This document shows, in pieces, positions 1 to 11,279 of a stretch of DNA of 64,000 nucleotides (positions within the stretch are counted from its first letter, which is position 1; every line of letters begins with the position of its first letter). Made by a program: the position numbers and the translations under genes. The notes under the pieces were generated by a model. That model ran no database searches. It saw nothing but the letters and a program-made list of their open reading frames with translations, and was not told the DNA's origin. Origin of the DNA: Vombatus ursinus (taxonomy: Eukaryota; Chordata; Mammalia; Diprotodontia; Vombatidae); the NCBI RefSeq assembly GCF_900497805.2, contig NW_020954630.1:3323573-3387572 (forward strand), in the 5' to 3' direction.

Positions 1-100
1 TGCCTCAGTTCCTCATCTGTAAAATGAGCTGGAGAAGGAAATAGCAATAGCCAAGAAAATTCCAAAGAGACTTCACTAAAAAACAACCAAACAAGGTTGT
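1..100 (+). repeat. SINE 3' portion (MAR1-like marsupial SINE)
   Basis: The window opens inside a SINE. The order 'cctcatctgtaaaatgagc', a 'gagaaggaaa' box and a degenerate 'gccaagaaaa..ccaaa' box matches the 3' half of the long CORE-SINEs at 39572-39823 (same strand) and 13551-13796 (reverse). The 5' part lies outside the window. The family name is from memory; the subfamily was not resolved. Confidence 0.75.
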
Positions 101-109
101 TGTTACTAC

Positions 110-503
110 TATTATTATGACGTGCCCTTGGGGAAATGGGTGTTTGTGGTAGAAAAGGGACAAGTGTGGTCTTTTCACTACACCACAATTGCCTCAATTG
201 CATAAGAATGCATAGCCATCTACTTACTGCACAAATCCAATTTGCCATTCTCTCCCCTCCCATCCCAGGAGGGCAGGATTTGAACATCTAGGAGGTGGGA
301 GAGTAGGAGTAGAAAGGAACCATTCCAGCTTTTTTTCCCTCTACCTACCTGAAGTCTTGCCTGCAGTGGACATTTTGTGCCGCCTATTCTTATTCAATTG
401 AAGGCTTAATAACTTGAGGCAATTGTTGTGTAGAGAAAAGGCCAATCTTGTCCCATTTCTACCACAAACTCACCCATTTCCCCAGGGGCATGTCATAATA
501 ATA
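110..503. repeat. Long imperfect inverted repeat, possible MITE or foldback element
   Basis: The left arm (110-197) and right arm (414-503) are reverse complements over about 88-90 bp. I count roughly eight mismatches and one 2-nt gap, so about 90% identity. The outer ends read TATTATTATGAC and GTCATAATAATA; the inner ends read GCCTCAA and TTGAGGC. The 216-bp spacer has no recognisable coding potential. No flanking duplication is clear and I do not recognise the family. It could be a non-autonomous DNA transposon with long terminal inverted repeats or a local inverted duplication. Confidence 0.7.
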
Positions 504-510
504 ATTTAAC

Positions 511-1805
511 TTTTACCTCTATCTTCTTACAAGTAGATGGAGTTGAACAAACCTATACCACCCACTGACTTCAACCAATTTGTGTTTTGAGTGGATAGGC
601 AGGAAAGAAAGGGGGTGATCAAAGAAGTGTACCATTCAGGAGTTTGGGGATGAAAAAGACAAACTGTCAACTCTCCAGTTTTGCTCAGGTCTGTCCCTAT
701 CTTTTTGGTAAAGAATAAATCAAAAAAGCAACAGAATATGAAAGATCTTCTGCAAGTTTTCTTAAGAAGTAAGTCAGTCAGGTGCCTCATTTCTTGGCCA
801 AAGTCTAACTTGGGTTATTCTTTTCACTTGTTCAATTCCCTCATGGTTTTCAGTTGGGGAGGTGGGGTGGCATTCTTTACTTCATGTCTGAAATGGACTC
901 ATGGATCCCCGCTCTGTGGAGGGGCTGCTATGCTCCACTTTGGATCAGTTTCTTTTTCCAAGCTTGAGTGAGGTCATCCATCTCTTTTGGTTGAGAATTT
1001 AGGGAAGATGAAGCTTCCAATACAAACATGAAACCCTGGGAATTGTAGTGATGGTGAGTGCCAATGCTTTACATTACTTGTGGGTTTTCTTGAGGTGTGG
1101 GGGGGCTAGATCAGAGATCATCAACCCAGCATGTTTCCATCCATCATTTGCAATGCCTTAGCAAGATATTTGCCTTCCTGTTTTCTATATGTATCTGGAA
1201 ACCTGTGTAAATTTTTGCTGAAAATGAATGAGTAATATTGGGCTGCCTGCCTGCATGGTTTTCACTTGGTGAGATGCCAAATTTATATTGGCAAGACTGA
1301 AGTTTCCCATGCACCCGCATGCAGGGAACATAGTGAGGCATCCATCCAAAGTCCCGGTTTTAAATGTGTGATTCCCTGGATGTCTTTATAATGTCCCTTT
1401 ATAATAGAGAGTCATGTGGTCAGCCCTGAGCAAAATATTAAGTAGAGGAACTTTTTCTTTAATACCTCTCCATCTTCTTTTTGAAGCTTGCTTTTCCTCT
1501 TCCACCTTATATAGACTTAGCTTCCTTATACTGTGCTAGATACCCTCAAATGATGAGTCCCTTTGGTCTACTCTAAAGAATGGAATGTTATCAGTACTCT
1601 AGCCCCTTTCCATTCCATCAAAACTTATTCAACCTCTTTCCTACTCCTTCAAAGGCTTAGCAGGTGACATATTAGCTAATCTGATAAATATATTTTGAGC
1701 CATGGCAGTAGTATCAACCAATGGCTGATATTCCTTAAATGATTATTACCAATGGCTGGTAATAATAACGTTACTCCTCCCTGTTCATATTTGTATTTAA
1801 AAAGT
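511..1805. other. Unassigned, apparently single-copy DNA
   Basis: No coding region, RNA gene or recognisable repeat. The open frames here are short (under 100 codons) and show no familiar motif. Confidence 0.5.
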
Positions 1806-1809
1806 ATTT

Positions 1810-1960
1810 GTCACAAGTGACATGGTATAGTGGATAAGATATTGGGCTTGGATTTAGGAAGGCTTGAGTTCAAATTCTTCTGACATTTCCTAACTATATG
1901 ACCTTGGGCAAGGCACTTAAGTCTACTCCACTGCAATTTCCTAGGACTTATCTACCAAAT
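1810..1960 (+). repeat. MIR/CORE-SINE, diverged
   Basis: The tRNA-like head 'catggtatagtggataaga' is followed by 'gagttcaaattc' and 'atgaccttgggcaaggcact', the usual order of a CORE-SINE in forward orientation. It is diverged and old. Confidence 0.7.
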
Positions 1961-2220
1961 CAAAGAGAAGTTGGGAACTGGTTTAATCAACTAATCAAAA
2001 AGAGTTTAATATAGGTCAAGCATTATGCTTAACATTGAGGATACAAAGGAAAAAAAGGAAACAGTCCTGGACCGCAAAAGAACTTACATTCTAAGGTGGG
2101 TGAAATACAAATACATATACACACATACAACGAATACAAGGCAAATTTTTAGTCCTTGTACAAGTAGCTAGGGGAATCAGAAAAGGTTTAATGTAGAAGA
2201 TGGCACTTGAGCTGAGTTTT

Positions 2221-2576
2221 TTAAAAAGATATCTTATTTATTTCACTAAATATCTCCCAATTACATTAAAATTTGTTTTAACATTCTTTTAAAAATTTTT
2301 GAGTTCCAAATTCTCTGCTTGTCACCTGCCCCTCCTCCACCCCTTGAGAAGGCAAGCAATATGATATCAATTATACATGAAGTCATACAAAACATATTTC
2401 CATGTTGGCCATGTTGCAAAAGAAAACACACACACACACACCAAGAAAAATAAAGAAAGTGAAAACAGTATGCTTTAATCTGTACTCAGAATTCATTAGC
2501 TCTCTCTCTGGAGGTGGATAGTATTTTTCATCATGGGTCCTTTGGAATTGTCTTGGATCATTGTTTTAATCAGAGA
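2221..2576 (-). mobile_element. L1 3' UTR fragment nested in L2
   Basis: This is a 5'-truncated L1 tail in reverse orientation, carrying 'gagttccaaattctctgc', 'gagaaggcaagcaatatgat' and 'tggaggtggatagtattttt'. It is homologous to the 3' end of the L1 at 49108-55957. TSDs flank it at 2205-2220 (ACTTGAGCTGAGTTTT) and 2577-2592 (ACTTGAGTTGAGTCTT), 14 of 16 matching, so it inserted by L1 retrotransposition into the older L2. Confidence 0.85.
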
Positions 2577-2747
2577 ACTTGAGTTGAGTCTTGAAAGAAA
2601 CCAGGTATTTCAAATGGCAGAGGTGAGGAGAGAAGATATTACGTGCATAGTGGACAGCTAAAGCAAAAGATGGAGAAAGGCTATGGAGTAACTGAGTGGA
2701 GACTATCAAAGAGGCCAGCGTGGCAATGTGTGGAAGGGAATAGTGTG

Positions 2748-3166
2748 GGTTGTTTTGTTTGTTATAAAATTTTAATTTAATTTTCAGTTCTTAATTCTCT
2801 CCTTCCTTTTTCCCCCTCCTCCACCCACTGAGAAGGCAAGAGAAACAAAACCCATTACAAATATGCATAGTTGTACAAAACAAATTCCCACACTGGCCAC
2901 ATTCAAAAAAAGAAAAAGAAAGAAATGAAAATATGTTTCAATCTATACTCTTCAATCTATATATCAGCTCTCTATCGGTAGGTAGATAACATGTTTCATT
3001 AGGAATCCTTTGGGACTGTGGTAGGTCATTGGGTTAATCAGTGTTCCTAAGTCTTTCAGAGTTGATTATCTTCACAATGTCGTTATTTTATAAGTTATTC
3101 TCTTGGTTCTGCTCACTTCACTTTACAACGGTACATACAAGTTTTCCCAGGTTTTTCTGAAATCAT
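2748..3166 (-). mobile_element. Second L1 3' UTR fragment nested in L2
   Basis: Same L1 tail type and orientation as the copy 170 bp upstream, slightly longer (to a 'cactggccacattc' block and 'ggtaggtagataacatgttt'). Flanking 16-bp repeats lie at 2732-2747 (GGAAGGGAATAGTGTG) and 3167-3182 (GGAAGAGAGTAATGTG). The three mismatches fit an old insertion. Confidence 0.8.
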
Positions 3167-3539
3167 GGAAGAGAGTAATGTGCAAGATAATTGGAAAGGT
3201 AGGAAGGTGCCAGGTTGTAAAAAAAGATTTAAATGCCAAACAGAAGAGTCTATATTTGATCCTGGAGTGAATAGGTAGTCACTAGAATCTGTTGAATGGG
3301 AGAGGAAGGGTAGAGATAGATGGTGACATAATCAGACTTGTGCCTTGGGAAAATCACTTTGGTTGCTATATAGAGGATGGACTGGAGTGGGGAAAGATTT
3401 GAAATAAAGAGACCACTTAAGAGGCAACGCAAGTAAGAGATGGCAAGGGCCTGCACTAGAATGGTGGCTGTGTGAGTAGACAGGAGGGACAAATGAACAA
3501 AATGTTGTGAAGATAGAAATGACAAGATTTGACTTCTGA

Positions 3540-3735
3540 ATAGATCACAGGATCATAGGTTAAGAGCTAGCAGAGATCACAGAGGTCATCTATCCCAAAG
3601 CCCTCATTTTACAGAGGAAGAAACTGAGGCACAAAGAGGTTGAGATTTTCCCAGGGTCAAATAGCTAGTAAGTACTTAAGGCAGAATTTAAAGGGAAGGT
3701 CTTCCTGACTCCACAACTCTATGATGCCTCATTCG
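3540..3735 (-). repeat. MIR/THER-type SINE
   Basis: Reverse-strand SINE with 'aagagctagcagagatcac', 'cattttacagaggaagaaac' and 'gggtcaaatagctagtaag'. It interrupts the L2. Confidence 0.75.
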
Positions 3736-4489
3736 TAGGCGTTCAGAGGGAGAAGTCAGGGTTGCCACTGGAATTGTGAATCTGTGAGACTGAAAAGATG
3801 GTGGGATTTAACAATAAGTAATAAGGAAGTTCAGAAGAGGAGTGGTTTTGCAGAGAAAGATAAGTTCTATCTTGGTCAGCTTGTGTTTAAGATGCCTAAA
3901 TGGTATCTATTTTGAAATATCTAATAGATAGTTGCCGATATGAGATTAGAGATACCAGGACTGAGACTGTCTGGATATATAGATCTGGGAGGCATCTGCA
4001 TAGTTAATGAATTCAAGGTTCTTTATGAGGTCACCAAGAGAAAGAATTTAGAGCAAAAAAAGAAAAAAAAGACCCAGGAGGTATACCCACAGTTAGTGGG
4101 TGTGATATAGGCGATGAATCAGTAAAGGTGAGGGAGAACTTGTCAGGCAAGCAGAAGAACCAGAAGAGAGCAACATCATGAAAACATGGAGGAAAGAGAA
4201 TATCTAGGAGGAGGAAGTGGTCAACTGTATCAATACTGAAGAAAGATTAAAAAGGATGAGGTTATTAGATCTGGCAATTAAGAGTTCTTTGGTAACTTTG
4301 GGGGAAAGTAATTTCAGTTGAATTGATGAAGTTGGAAGCCAGATTACAAAAGGTTGAGTAGTGAGTGAAAGCAGAGTACAGGCAATAAGTATTGACAGCT
4401 TTTTCTAGAAGTTTAAGAATGGGAGAAAAAATTGCTACAAATTCAGGTCTTTTTGTACATAGTAGGGAATGAACAAATGAGTGAATGAC

Positions 4490-4862
4490 CTGAAAAAGCA
4501 TTATTAAGTGCTATGTGCAAAGCATTTGGGATACAAATAGAAATACAGGACAGTCCCTGCTCCCCAGGAGCTCATAGTCTTACAGGAGAGACAATACATA
4601 GGAGATTTCAGCCACAAGTCAGATGGAAAGGCATGGTGTTGCTTAGAGTGCCACAGCAGAACTGATGATACTACATCTCCTTTAATGTCATTTCCACTGA
4701 ACAAACCATATCTATTTTTGATATTGAACCATTTGACAGTGCCAAGGACATTGATGGTGAGAACATTTTCCACCCCAGGTCTTCAGTAGCTATGGTTCCC
4801 CAACCAATTTGAGCCATGATCATATAGCTAGTAAGTATCAGAATAGAGATTTCAACTCAGAG
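4490..4862 (-). repeat. L2 3' end and MIR fragments
   Basis: Positions 4500-4610 match the reversed L2 3' end ('ggatacaaatagaaatacag', 'agtccctgctccccaggagc'). Positions 4790-4862 are a short reversed MIR core ('catatagctagtaagtatca'). The stretch between them is unassigned. Confidence 0.55.
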
Positions 4863-4939
4863 ACAAAAAAATGAATGAGCTGAATACATAATTGAATAGG
4901 GGGAAGAAAGAAGACTAGGTTGCCTTTGGGAAACTTCAT

Positions 4940-5215
4940 AGATCTTCTCATAAAATAATTTTTATTAATGTCTTTCTATATTACTTAAATTTCTCCCTGT
5001 ATCCCTTCTCCCCTTTCCAAGACAGCCATCTATATAATAGATTTTTTTTTACAGGAAAAAAAAGACGAAGAAAACAATCAACAAAATTAATCAATACATT
5101 GAAAATTCTGACTATATATAGCATTCTGCTCCTGTGGGGGGACCCCCTCCACCTCTTTAAAGGAGTAGGAGAGAGGTATCTTCCAAAATCCCAAAATTTC
5201 TTCTTTGGATTCATT
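4940..5215 (-). mobile_element. LINE 3'-end fragment, class uncertain
   Basis: Reversed LINE tail: 'aaaataatttttattaatgt', a pyrimidine-rich stretch, 'ccaagacagccatctatata', then 'ttcttctttggattcattac'. I recognise the layout from marsupial LINE tails but cannot place it in L1 or RTE. There are no coding frames. Confidence 0.5.
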
Positions 5216-5291
5216 ACATAGTTCTTTTAATGACCTCAAGCCTCTCCAGAAACAAAGGTCTGATGCAGTTTAGGGTGCTGGGAACCCTGAC

Positions 5292-5683
5292 AATGTGGTT
5301 TGGGGTTGCTGGGAACTCTGAAATGTAAGGGTTCAGGGTAAGTGCCTGGAAAGAATTCAAGCATTCAAGCCTTCTTTCAGTCAAAATAGCAGGGTTTATG
5401 GTAACACCAATAGGAGCTGGTGGGATTCCTAGTGAATTTTTGACTTGATTGGGGTGAGATTGATACTTATATACAAAAAAGGAACAGCGAAATGATCTAC
5501 ATGGGATTAAGGAGTGGCAAATAGCCTGGGGTGGGCCAGGTACAGGCAGTGAAAGGACTTAAGTGGGCTGGACTGGGCCAGATGCTTCTGTGAGATGTTA
5601 GGGACTGGGTTGTGGGAAAATTCAGAGACTAGCCTGCTGAAATGTATGGGAAAATTCAGGGTCCAGGTCCTATCACCTCATCA
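5292..5683 (-). mobile_element. LTR of Ty3/gypsy-type fossil
   Basis: About 392 bp. In minus orientation it starts TGATGAGGTGATAGGACC and ends near CCAAACCACATTG, with a TATA-like 'tatataagtatc' and a 'gaaagaaggcttgaatgc' box. It belongs to the LTR clan also seen at 6235, 12386, 18451 and 58172. No TSD is readable. The preceding 5263-5291 looks like a partial repeat of its terminal sequence. Confidence 0.7.
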
Positions 5684-6234
5684 GGTGCATCTTATAAACT
5701 TTAATAGTATTCAATGATGTCTTATGACTATGGGTCATTGAAGTCTTGAGGATCATCCAAAGAGTTTGGATGGTTCATGCAAACAGACTTTCAACTAGAA
5801 GAATGGCCTAGGGCCTAAAGGGTAGAAATCAAGAGTACTTTTTTTTCCTAGAACCAGCAGTTAGAATAGACATAGAAGACAGTTTGCCCCTTAACAGCTG
5901 AGCATATATTTGAGGTATAGCATGCCATCCCTTCATGATCACTGTCAAAACAGTACCTGTCAATCATTCGTTCCTAGAATTCAAGTACTTCCTTCTCTGA
6001 CTCCAATGAAGTTGCCGTTCCCAACTTGTGGAGCTTGATTGAGGTTTCTATCACCTTCCACTATGAAGAAGCCATCTCTGTGACAGATACCACACAGAAA
6101 GTTCCAGAGACAGGCAAAACTGTGCCACATTCAGGGTAGAAATCTGAGCCTATCTGGAAGCTGGAGGATGTTTGGGGGAGAAGAGTATTGGTGATGTCCA
6201 TGTCATGGAGTACCTTCTTCCTACCATGTATATC
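5684..6234 (-). other. Spacer between two LTRs, origin unclear
   Basis: About 550 bp between two same-strand LTRs of one clan. It could be the remnant interior of one LTR element or ordinary sequence between two separate insertions. I see no clear gag, protease or polymerase motif, primer-binding site or polypurine tract beside the LTRs, so two separate LTRs is slightly favoured. Confidence 0.4.
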
Positions 6235-6757
6235 TGTTGTGGTTTGGGGTGCTGGGAACCATGAAATGTAAAGGTACAATGGGTCTTCCTTGAAAGAATT
6301 TGACCACTCAACCCTTCTTTCAGTTAGAATAGTGAGGTTTAGGCTGGCAAGATTCCTAGTAAATCAGCGGTTTAGAAAGTAGTGAATTATTGTGATGCCA
6401 ATAGAAGCAGGCTAGATTCTAAGAATCTGCGTAATTTAATGAGGGTAAGGTTAATATTTTTATACAGAAAAAGGGAAAAAAGGGTCAGTGAAAAGATCTT
6501 GATGGGATTAAGGAGTGGTAAATGGCCTGGGGTGAGCCAGGGGCAAACAATTAAAGGACTTAAGTGGTCTGAGAGCCACAGAGAAAGGGCAGTTGAAAGG
6601 ACTGAGTATCTAGGTAGACTGGGATGGACCAGATACCTCTGGCAAATGCCAGGGATCTGGGCTGCTGAAATGCATGGGAAAGTTCAGGGGCTGGGTTGCA
6701 TTCCAAGACATGGTCTTTTCCTTTTAGGGGTCTAGTGCAAATCCCATAACCCCATCA
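6235..6757 (-). mobile_element. LTR of Ty3/gypsy-type fossil
   Basis: Bounded by TGTTGTGG and CCCCATCA on the plus strand, so TG..CA on the minus strand. It shares with the LTRs at 5292, 12386, 18451 and 58172 the 'gtgctgggaacc' terminal box, the 'cttctttcag' box, and 'gggattaaggagtggtaaat'. It is longer than the copy at 5292 and carries an insert-like expansion in the middle. It looks old; no TSD seen. Confidence 0.7.
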
Positions 6758-6764
6758 CTTTTCC

Positions 6765-6960
6765 TCTGAAATCATCTCCAATTTGCCATGTAAATATATC
6801 TTGTATGTACAGAGTTGTTTGTATATTGTCTCCCCCATTAGAATGTGTGTTCCTTGAAGGCAGGGATGGTTGTTTTTTTAACTTTCTTTGTATTCCCAGG
6901 GCTCAGCGCAATGCCTAGAACACCATAATAGCTTAATAAATTTTTCTCGACTTGATGTGA
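6765..6960 (+). repeat. L2 3' end
   Basis: Carries the L2 tail layout: 'gtctcccccattagaatgtg', 'ccttgaaggcaggga', 'gtattcccagggctcagcgc' and 'taataaatttttc'. Forward orientation. Confidence 0.75.
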
Positions 6961-8324
6961 CAAATCTGTTTATTCAGACTATTGAACTGTTTTGTCTTGC
7001 CTTTGGGCTGGAAAAAAAAACACTCCAAAGTCACTGAGTCTGCAGACTTAACTGTCCTGATATCAGTAGGGAAAATCAACAATTGAAATATGAGCCATTA
7101 AAAAACAGAGCAAACCAGAGCCTAGTTTGAATATCTTGTCTCAGTACCATTTAGTGGAAATAGTGATGTATAAAAATTCTTGATGGGATACATGCAATTT
7201 GTAATAGAAATTTTAGGAATATCAGAGGCTTCCGGGTAGCATCTGTGACTTGAATAAGAAAGAACTGCCATCTTCCAGGACTCTATGTATTGACTAGTGC
7301 TGGTCCATTTAATAGACATCCTAATGGAGTGCTGTCATCTGCCCAAGTGCTAGTGACCTAGAGATGACCCTTTAATGAGGTCATCAGGAACCTTAGAGCA
7401 GGATTTAGCCTCTCATTTCAGTGATGCCCTTAAGAGTCAATAAACATTGGTTGGGAGAAGACTCTCCACTACTTCCTTTCCAATTTTTTTTCTCTTCAGT
7501 TATACTCCTAGGGGAAGATAAAGAGCATTGCCCTCTCTGTCTGGTTGTTCTTTTTGGTTAATATCCTCTTTTGGGGGGAGAATGCTAGCAGCTGTTGCAG
7601 TTTTGACATCATTTAACTGGCTCTTTCCCACAGATTTTATTTAACAAGAGTTTTAAAATGTGTCTTGCTTAGTTAAAGTCGGACCACATTAAAATCTTTA
7701 TTCTTGTTTTTGATTTTAATTTTGACTCTCCAAATCATCAATCCTGATTGTTCAGACAGCTACAGTGCTGGTGCAGAGTGTCAAAGATCAAGGACAATTA
7801 TAGACAAAATGCCACAGGAACTCAGGGAGAAACTGATCCCTGATTCTGAATGGCAAGTTTTGACATTTAAGAGGAGTAAAAATCTTATTGGTGTTCCTTT
7901 TCTCAGGACCCTTACTCCCTGTGATAGAAAATTAAAACAAAAAAGAAGTCACTACCTGCCACTACTTGGGAACAACCATTTCCTTAGCAGGCAGTGCTGC
8001 CATTGGCAGGAGAAACTGCCTAACTTCAAATAATTTAGGGAATAGTGACAGTCTGGAGCTGAGCTCAGTTGGCCAGACATAGAAACATGCATACACCTAC
8101 TGGAAACTGAGTGGGGCAAATTATATAAACTCTTTGGTGGGGCTGAAACCTTCCATTCATTAACACCTTCAGTCTAACATTTGAACCTTGTTTTGATTTT
8201 GGTACTATCTCTGCTTCTGGTCTGGACTTTGTCTTCTGACTTTGTTCCCAGGCCCCTCTGACCAGTGTTTTGTTTCCCTAACGACTATTCTAGCATTCAC
8301 AGAATAACTCCGATGCTTCTAGCC
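6961..8324. other. Unassigned DNA
   Basis: No repeat or gene recognised. An ATG frame of 109 codons at 7704-8033 (+) has no recognisable domain and no supporting context, and I take it as chance. Confidence 0.45.
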
Positions 8325-8527
8325 CAGGGGTATGGAACCTTTGGCCTAGAGGTCACAAGTGGCTTTCTATGTCCTTGGGTTTGGCCTTTTGACTGAGTCC
8401 ATGTTTTACAGAACAAATCCCTCTATTAAGGGGATTTGTTCTGTGAAGTTTGGATTCAGTCAAAGGGCCACACTTGAGGAGTTAGATGGGCACATGCAGC
8501 CTCAAGGCTGCAGGTTCCCTGCCTCTG
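8325..8527. mobile_element. hAT-type MITE with terminal inverted repeats and 8-bp TSD
   Basis: A 203-bp non-autonomous DNA transposon. The ends are imperfect inverted repeats: CAGGGGTATGGAACCT on the left, and CAGAGGCAGGGAACCT when the right end is read in reverse. Flanking 8-mers TTCTAGCC (8317-8324) and TTGTAGCC (8528-8535) match at 7 of 8 positions, the TSD size of hAT elements. The interior is almost wholly palindromic, with the hairpin 'gaacaaatcccc' / 'ggggatttgttc' near the middle. No transposase. Confidence 0.85.
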
Positions 8528-8780
8528 TTGTAGCCCCTTTCTAAACAGAAACCTGGTTGTGGCCATTTCTTGATAATAGGTGTGGAGGGCTTCAGACTCC
8601 TAGTCAGCTGGAAGATCTAGTGTTTACATGGTGAAAGAGAGCAATAAGACATATTATTTCCAGAAATTGGAGCCCTACCAGGGAAGATAATTTAAACATG
8701 GAGGTGGGGGTGTGAGGGAAAGGTATTCTCATGACTCACACCCTAAATTAGGGTAATGAACTTCCATAGGAAAAAGGAAG

Positions 8781-8802
8781 GTATATGTGTGTGTGTGTGT
8801 GT
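8781..8802 (+). repeat. (TG)n microsatellite
   Basis: Uninterrupted TG dinucleotides, about ten units. Confidence 0.9.
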
Positions 8803-8924
8803 ATAATTACAGAGATTTTGGTTTGGGAGGTCAAGTCAGGGAAGTTCAGGGTAGGTGGGGAAAAATGAGACTTGATTATTCCAAACAATAGAAACTGCAG
8901 ATATCTAGGGTTGATTTTAAAAAG

Positions 8925-9620
8925 GAAATAATATAATGTGATTTGATGGAAGGAAAAAAACTTAATTATAACCATAAATGTAAATAGGATGAACTCATTC
9001 AAAGTGAAAGAAGGGTAGAAGATTACATTATAAAGTAAAAACCTAACCATTTGCTGTATACAGTAAACAATTCAAACTTACAGGATTCATGCAGAGTGAA
9101 AATGAAAAAAGAATGACAGTCACAATCTAAGGCAAAGTAACACTAAAAGAAAGATATAGAAACTGCATTATACTTAATGGTAACACAGATAATGAAGCAA
9201 TATCAGTATTAAATACATATGTACTGAATGATATCTAATACTTAAAGGGAAAGTTAATTTACTAGTAGAAAATAACTATCTCAAAGACCTAGAGAGTAAA
9301 ATAATAATTATAGGTGACTTCAACATGATTCTCTCAGACTTACACAAATGTAACAGAAAGATAACTAAAAAAAAAAAGACATTAAGGATCTGAATAGGAT
9401 GTTAGAAAAACTAGATAAAATAGATCTTTGGTCATTACTGAATGGGAATCTTAAGGAATATATCTATTTTTCAGGATTTTATGGCACCTATACAAAAAGT
9501 GATCATGTCCTGGGTCACTAAAGAACTTATAAATAAATTGTGATGGGCAGAAATATAAAATATTAAGGGTAACACCAACAAAGGACACAAACTGATAACT
9601 ACCAGTGTCTAAATAATAAA
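8925..9620 (+). pseudogene. Old L1 ORF2 endonuclease-region fragment
   Basis: The order 'aaccataaatgtaaatagga' + 'tgaactcattc', 'gaagcaatatcagtattaaa' and 'ataattataggtgacttcaa' parallels the start of L1 ORF2 (apurinic-type endonuclease) in the better copy at about 51820-52400. Heavily decayed; no open frame of useful length. 9621-10019 is AT-rich and may be further LINE sequence, but I cannot place it. Confidence 0.7.
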
Positions 9621-10019
9621 TAAGTCAAAGAACAAAATACAAAAGTTTATGATTTCCTCTTCAATAGTAAATGTTTATATTTTGGTGATATGGTTTTCTT
9701 GATTCTTTTGTGGATCAAATTAACTAATGCCATATAAATTATATTATTTTTAAAAATAACTCTTTGTTTACCAGTTTGAAGAACTTTTTGATTTGTATTT
9801 TGCTGCTCACTTTGAGTTTCAAATTTTTACTCTTGTATTTATTTAGTGGTTATTAATTTCTTGATTTTCTAGTCTGTTTAGTTCTCTACACAAATCATTG
9901 GGTATTTAGTGTTCAGAGAGAAAGATTTTATCTAAAATACTGGTTTTGCTATATTTCATAAATTATAGTCTACTGTTTCATTCTTATGCCTTCCTTTAAT
10001 GTAATTATTTATTGTTGCA

Positions 10020-10445
10020 CCATTAGAAATTATGAATATGAAGAATTCAGAAATATGGGAAGACTTGGTGAACGAATTAACATAAAATAAGGAGAACAAT
10101 TTACACAATGATCACAATGATGGGAAAGAAAACAGCATTGGAAGACTTCAGAACTCTGATCAATGCAGTGATGAGTCATTTACTTCAGAGCTCTTAAGAT
10201 GAAGCATGCCTTTTGTCTACTGGCAAAGAGGTACTGGAAAAATAGGAGCAGAATGAGCTGTGCATTTTCAGACATGACTAATGCGTTGATCTATTTCACT
10301 TGATATTAATTTGTTATAAGGGAAGGATCTATATTGGTGGGTTTGGGGGAGTCATGAGTGTTACAGTGACATGTGATATTAAGAAAAAGAGAGAATTCTA
10401 CGCCCCCCCCCAAGAAAGAGAATCAATAAAACAGTGAACAAAAAC
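10020..10445 (+). mobile_element. L1-type LINE 3' tail
   Basis: Carries 'gagaacaatttacacaatga', 'agaactctgatcaatgcagt', 'gatgaagcatgcc' and 'cttgatattaatttgtt'. This is the layout of a second L1-type marsupial 3' UTR distinct from the one at 55595-55957. A run of C and a short A-rich end follow. Confidence 0.65.
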
Positions 10446-10764
10446 AATTTTTTAAAAGATTTAAATTGAAACTAGGATGGGCCTAGTAAAACTTTGGTCA
10501 CCCAAGAGATTCCAAACATAAGATAATTCTGGGGCTATAGAAACCAAACAAGTAAGGTTTGATTCTAGATCTCTATTCATATTTCTAAGCCTCTCTATAA
10601 CAGTCCAAAGGGTGTCCTAGTTTTCTTCTATTATTCTTTAGATACTCCATGTTCCAGGCAACAAGTAGAGTGCTTTCTGTATAGCAAGTGCTCAATGGCT
10701 GTCAACTGTTTAGACTGATGTACATCTCATTGTCTCAATTGTTTCACAGTAGCCTTCTGAGAGG

Positions 10765-10930
10765 CAATGTAGTGGTCAGTGTACTGACTCAAATGTTTCA
10801 TAGCTGTGTGACCCAAGACAAGTCTCTTCAAAATCTTGGAGCTCCTTTCTTCGTCTGTGAGAAAGAGGTGTTACTTTCAATCTTTGCCTTACAGGGCTGT
10901 TGTGAGGAAAATGCTTTCAAAGAAATATGA
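10765..10930 (+). repeat. MIR
   Basis: 'tgtgacccaagacaagtctc' and 'ttacagggctgttgtgagga' are MIR landmarks in forward order. Confidence 0.7.
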
Positions 10931-11279
10931 TCTATCAGTATTTGAATATGTAATTAGAGTAGATGAGGGAGGATTGATACTAAGTTACTTCTGGGTAACA
11001 GATAACCAGTAGAGGATTTTTCTGGTTCCTCCTTGGCTTTTGAAGCAACATATTGGTTCTACAGCTCAAGTGTGCTACAAGAAGAGGTTTTGTCATTAAC
11101 TGAGTCCTTCCCCAAAGGTTTGAACTATCTTTCTACACTGTTTATGGTAAGGATAGTAATGGAGCAGACAGTCAGGAAAGGCACATTTTTTTTTTCTTAA
11201 TGCATAGACTCTTTGGAGAATAGAAAATTAGTTTTATTTTCTTTCAAGTCTGAAAATCAGACAATGGAAAGAACCATAT

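Larger units (their letters stand above)
1985..4480 (-). mobile_element. L2 LINE, long fragment interrupted by three insertions
   Basis: Read on the plus strand, the segment begins with the reversed L2 3' end (about 2000-2100: 'tacaaaggaaa..acagtcctgg'). It continues through L2-specific blocks at about 2160-2220, 2577-2745, 3167-3535 and 3735-4470. These include a 'gacataatcagacttg..aaaatcactttggttgct' block, 'taagatgcctaaatgg' and 'ggtcaactgtatcaatactga', all in the expected order. It is split by two L1 tails (2221-2576, 2748-3166) and by a MIR-type SINE (3540-3735). At about 1.6 kb of own sequence it is long for this ancient family. Identification rests on remembered consensus, not a search. 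Confidence 0.75.

Noticed and set aside
5292-6757. One complete LTR element made of two LTRs and a 550-bp interior
   Set aside because: The LTRs differ in length and sequence, no TSD, primer-binding site or polypurine tract is visible, and the spacer has no recognised coding part. Two separate LTRs is at least as likely.
7704-8033. 109-codon plus-strand open frame
   Set aside because: No motif or splice context, low-complexity leading hydrophobic stretch; best explained by chance.
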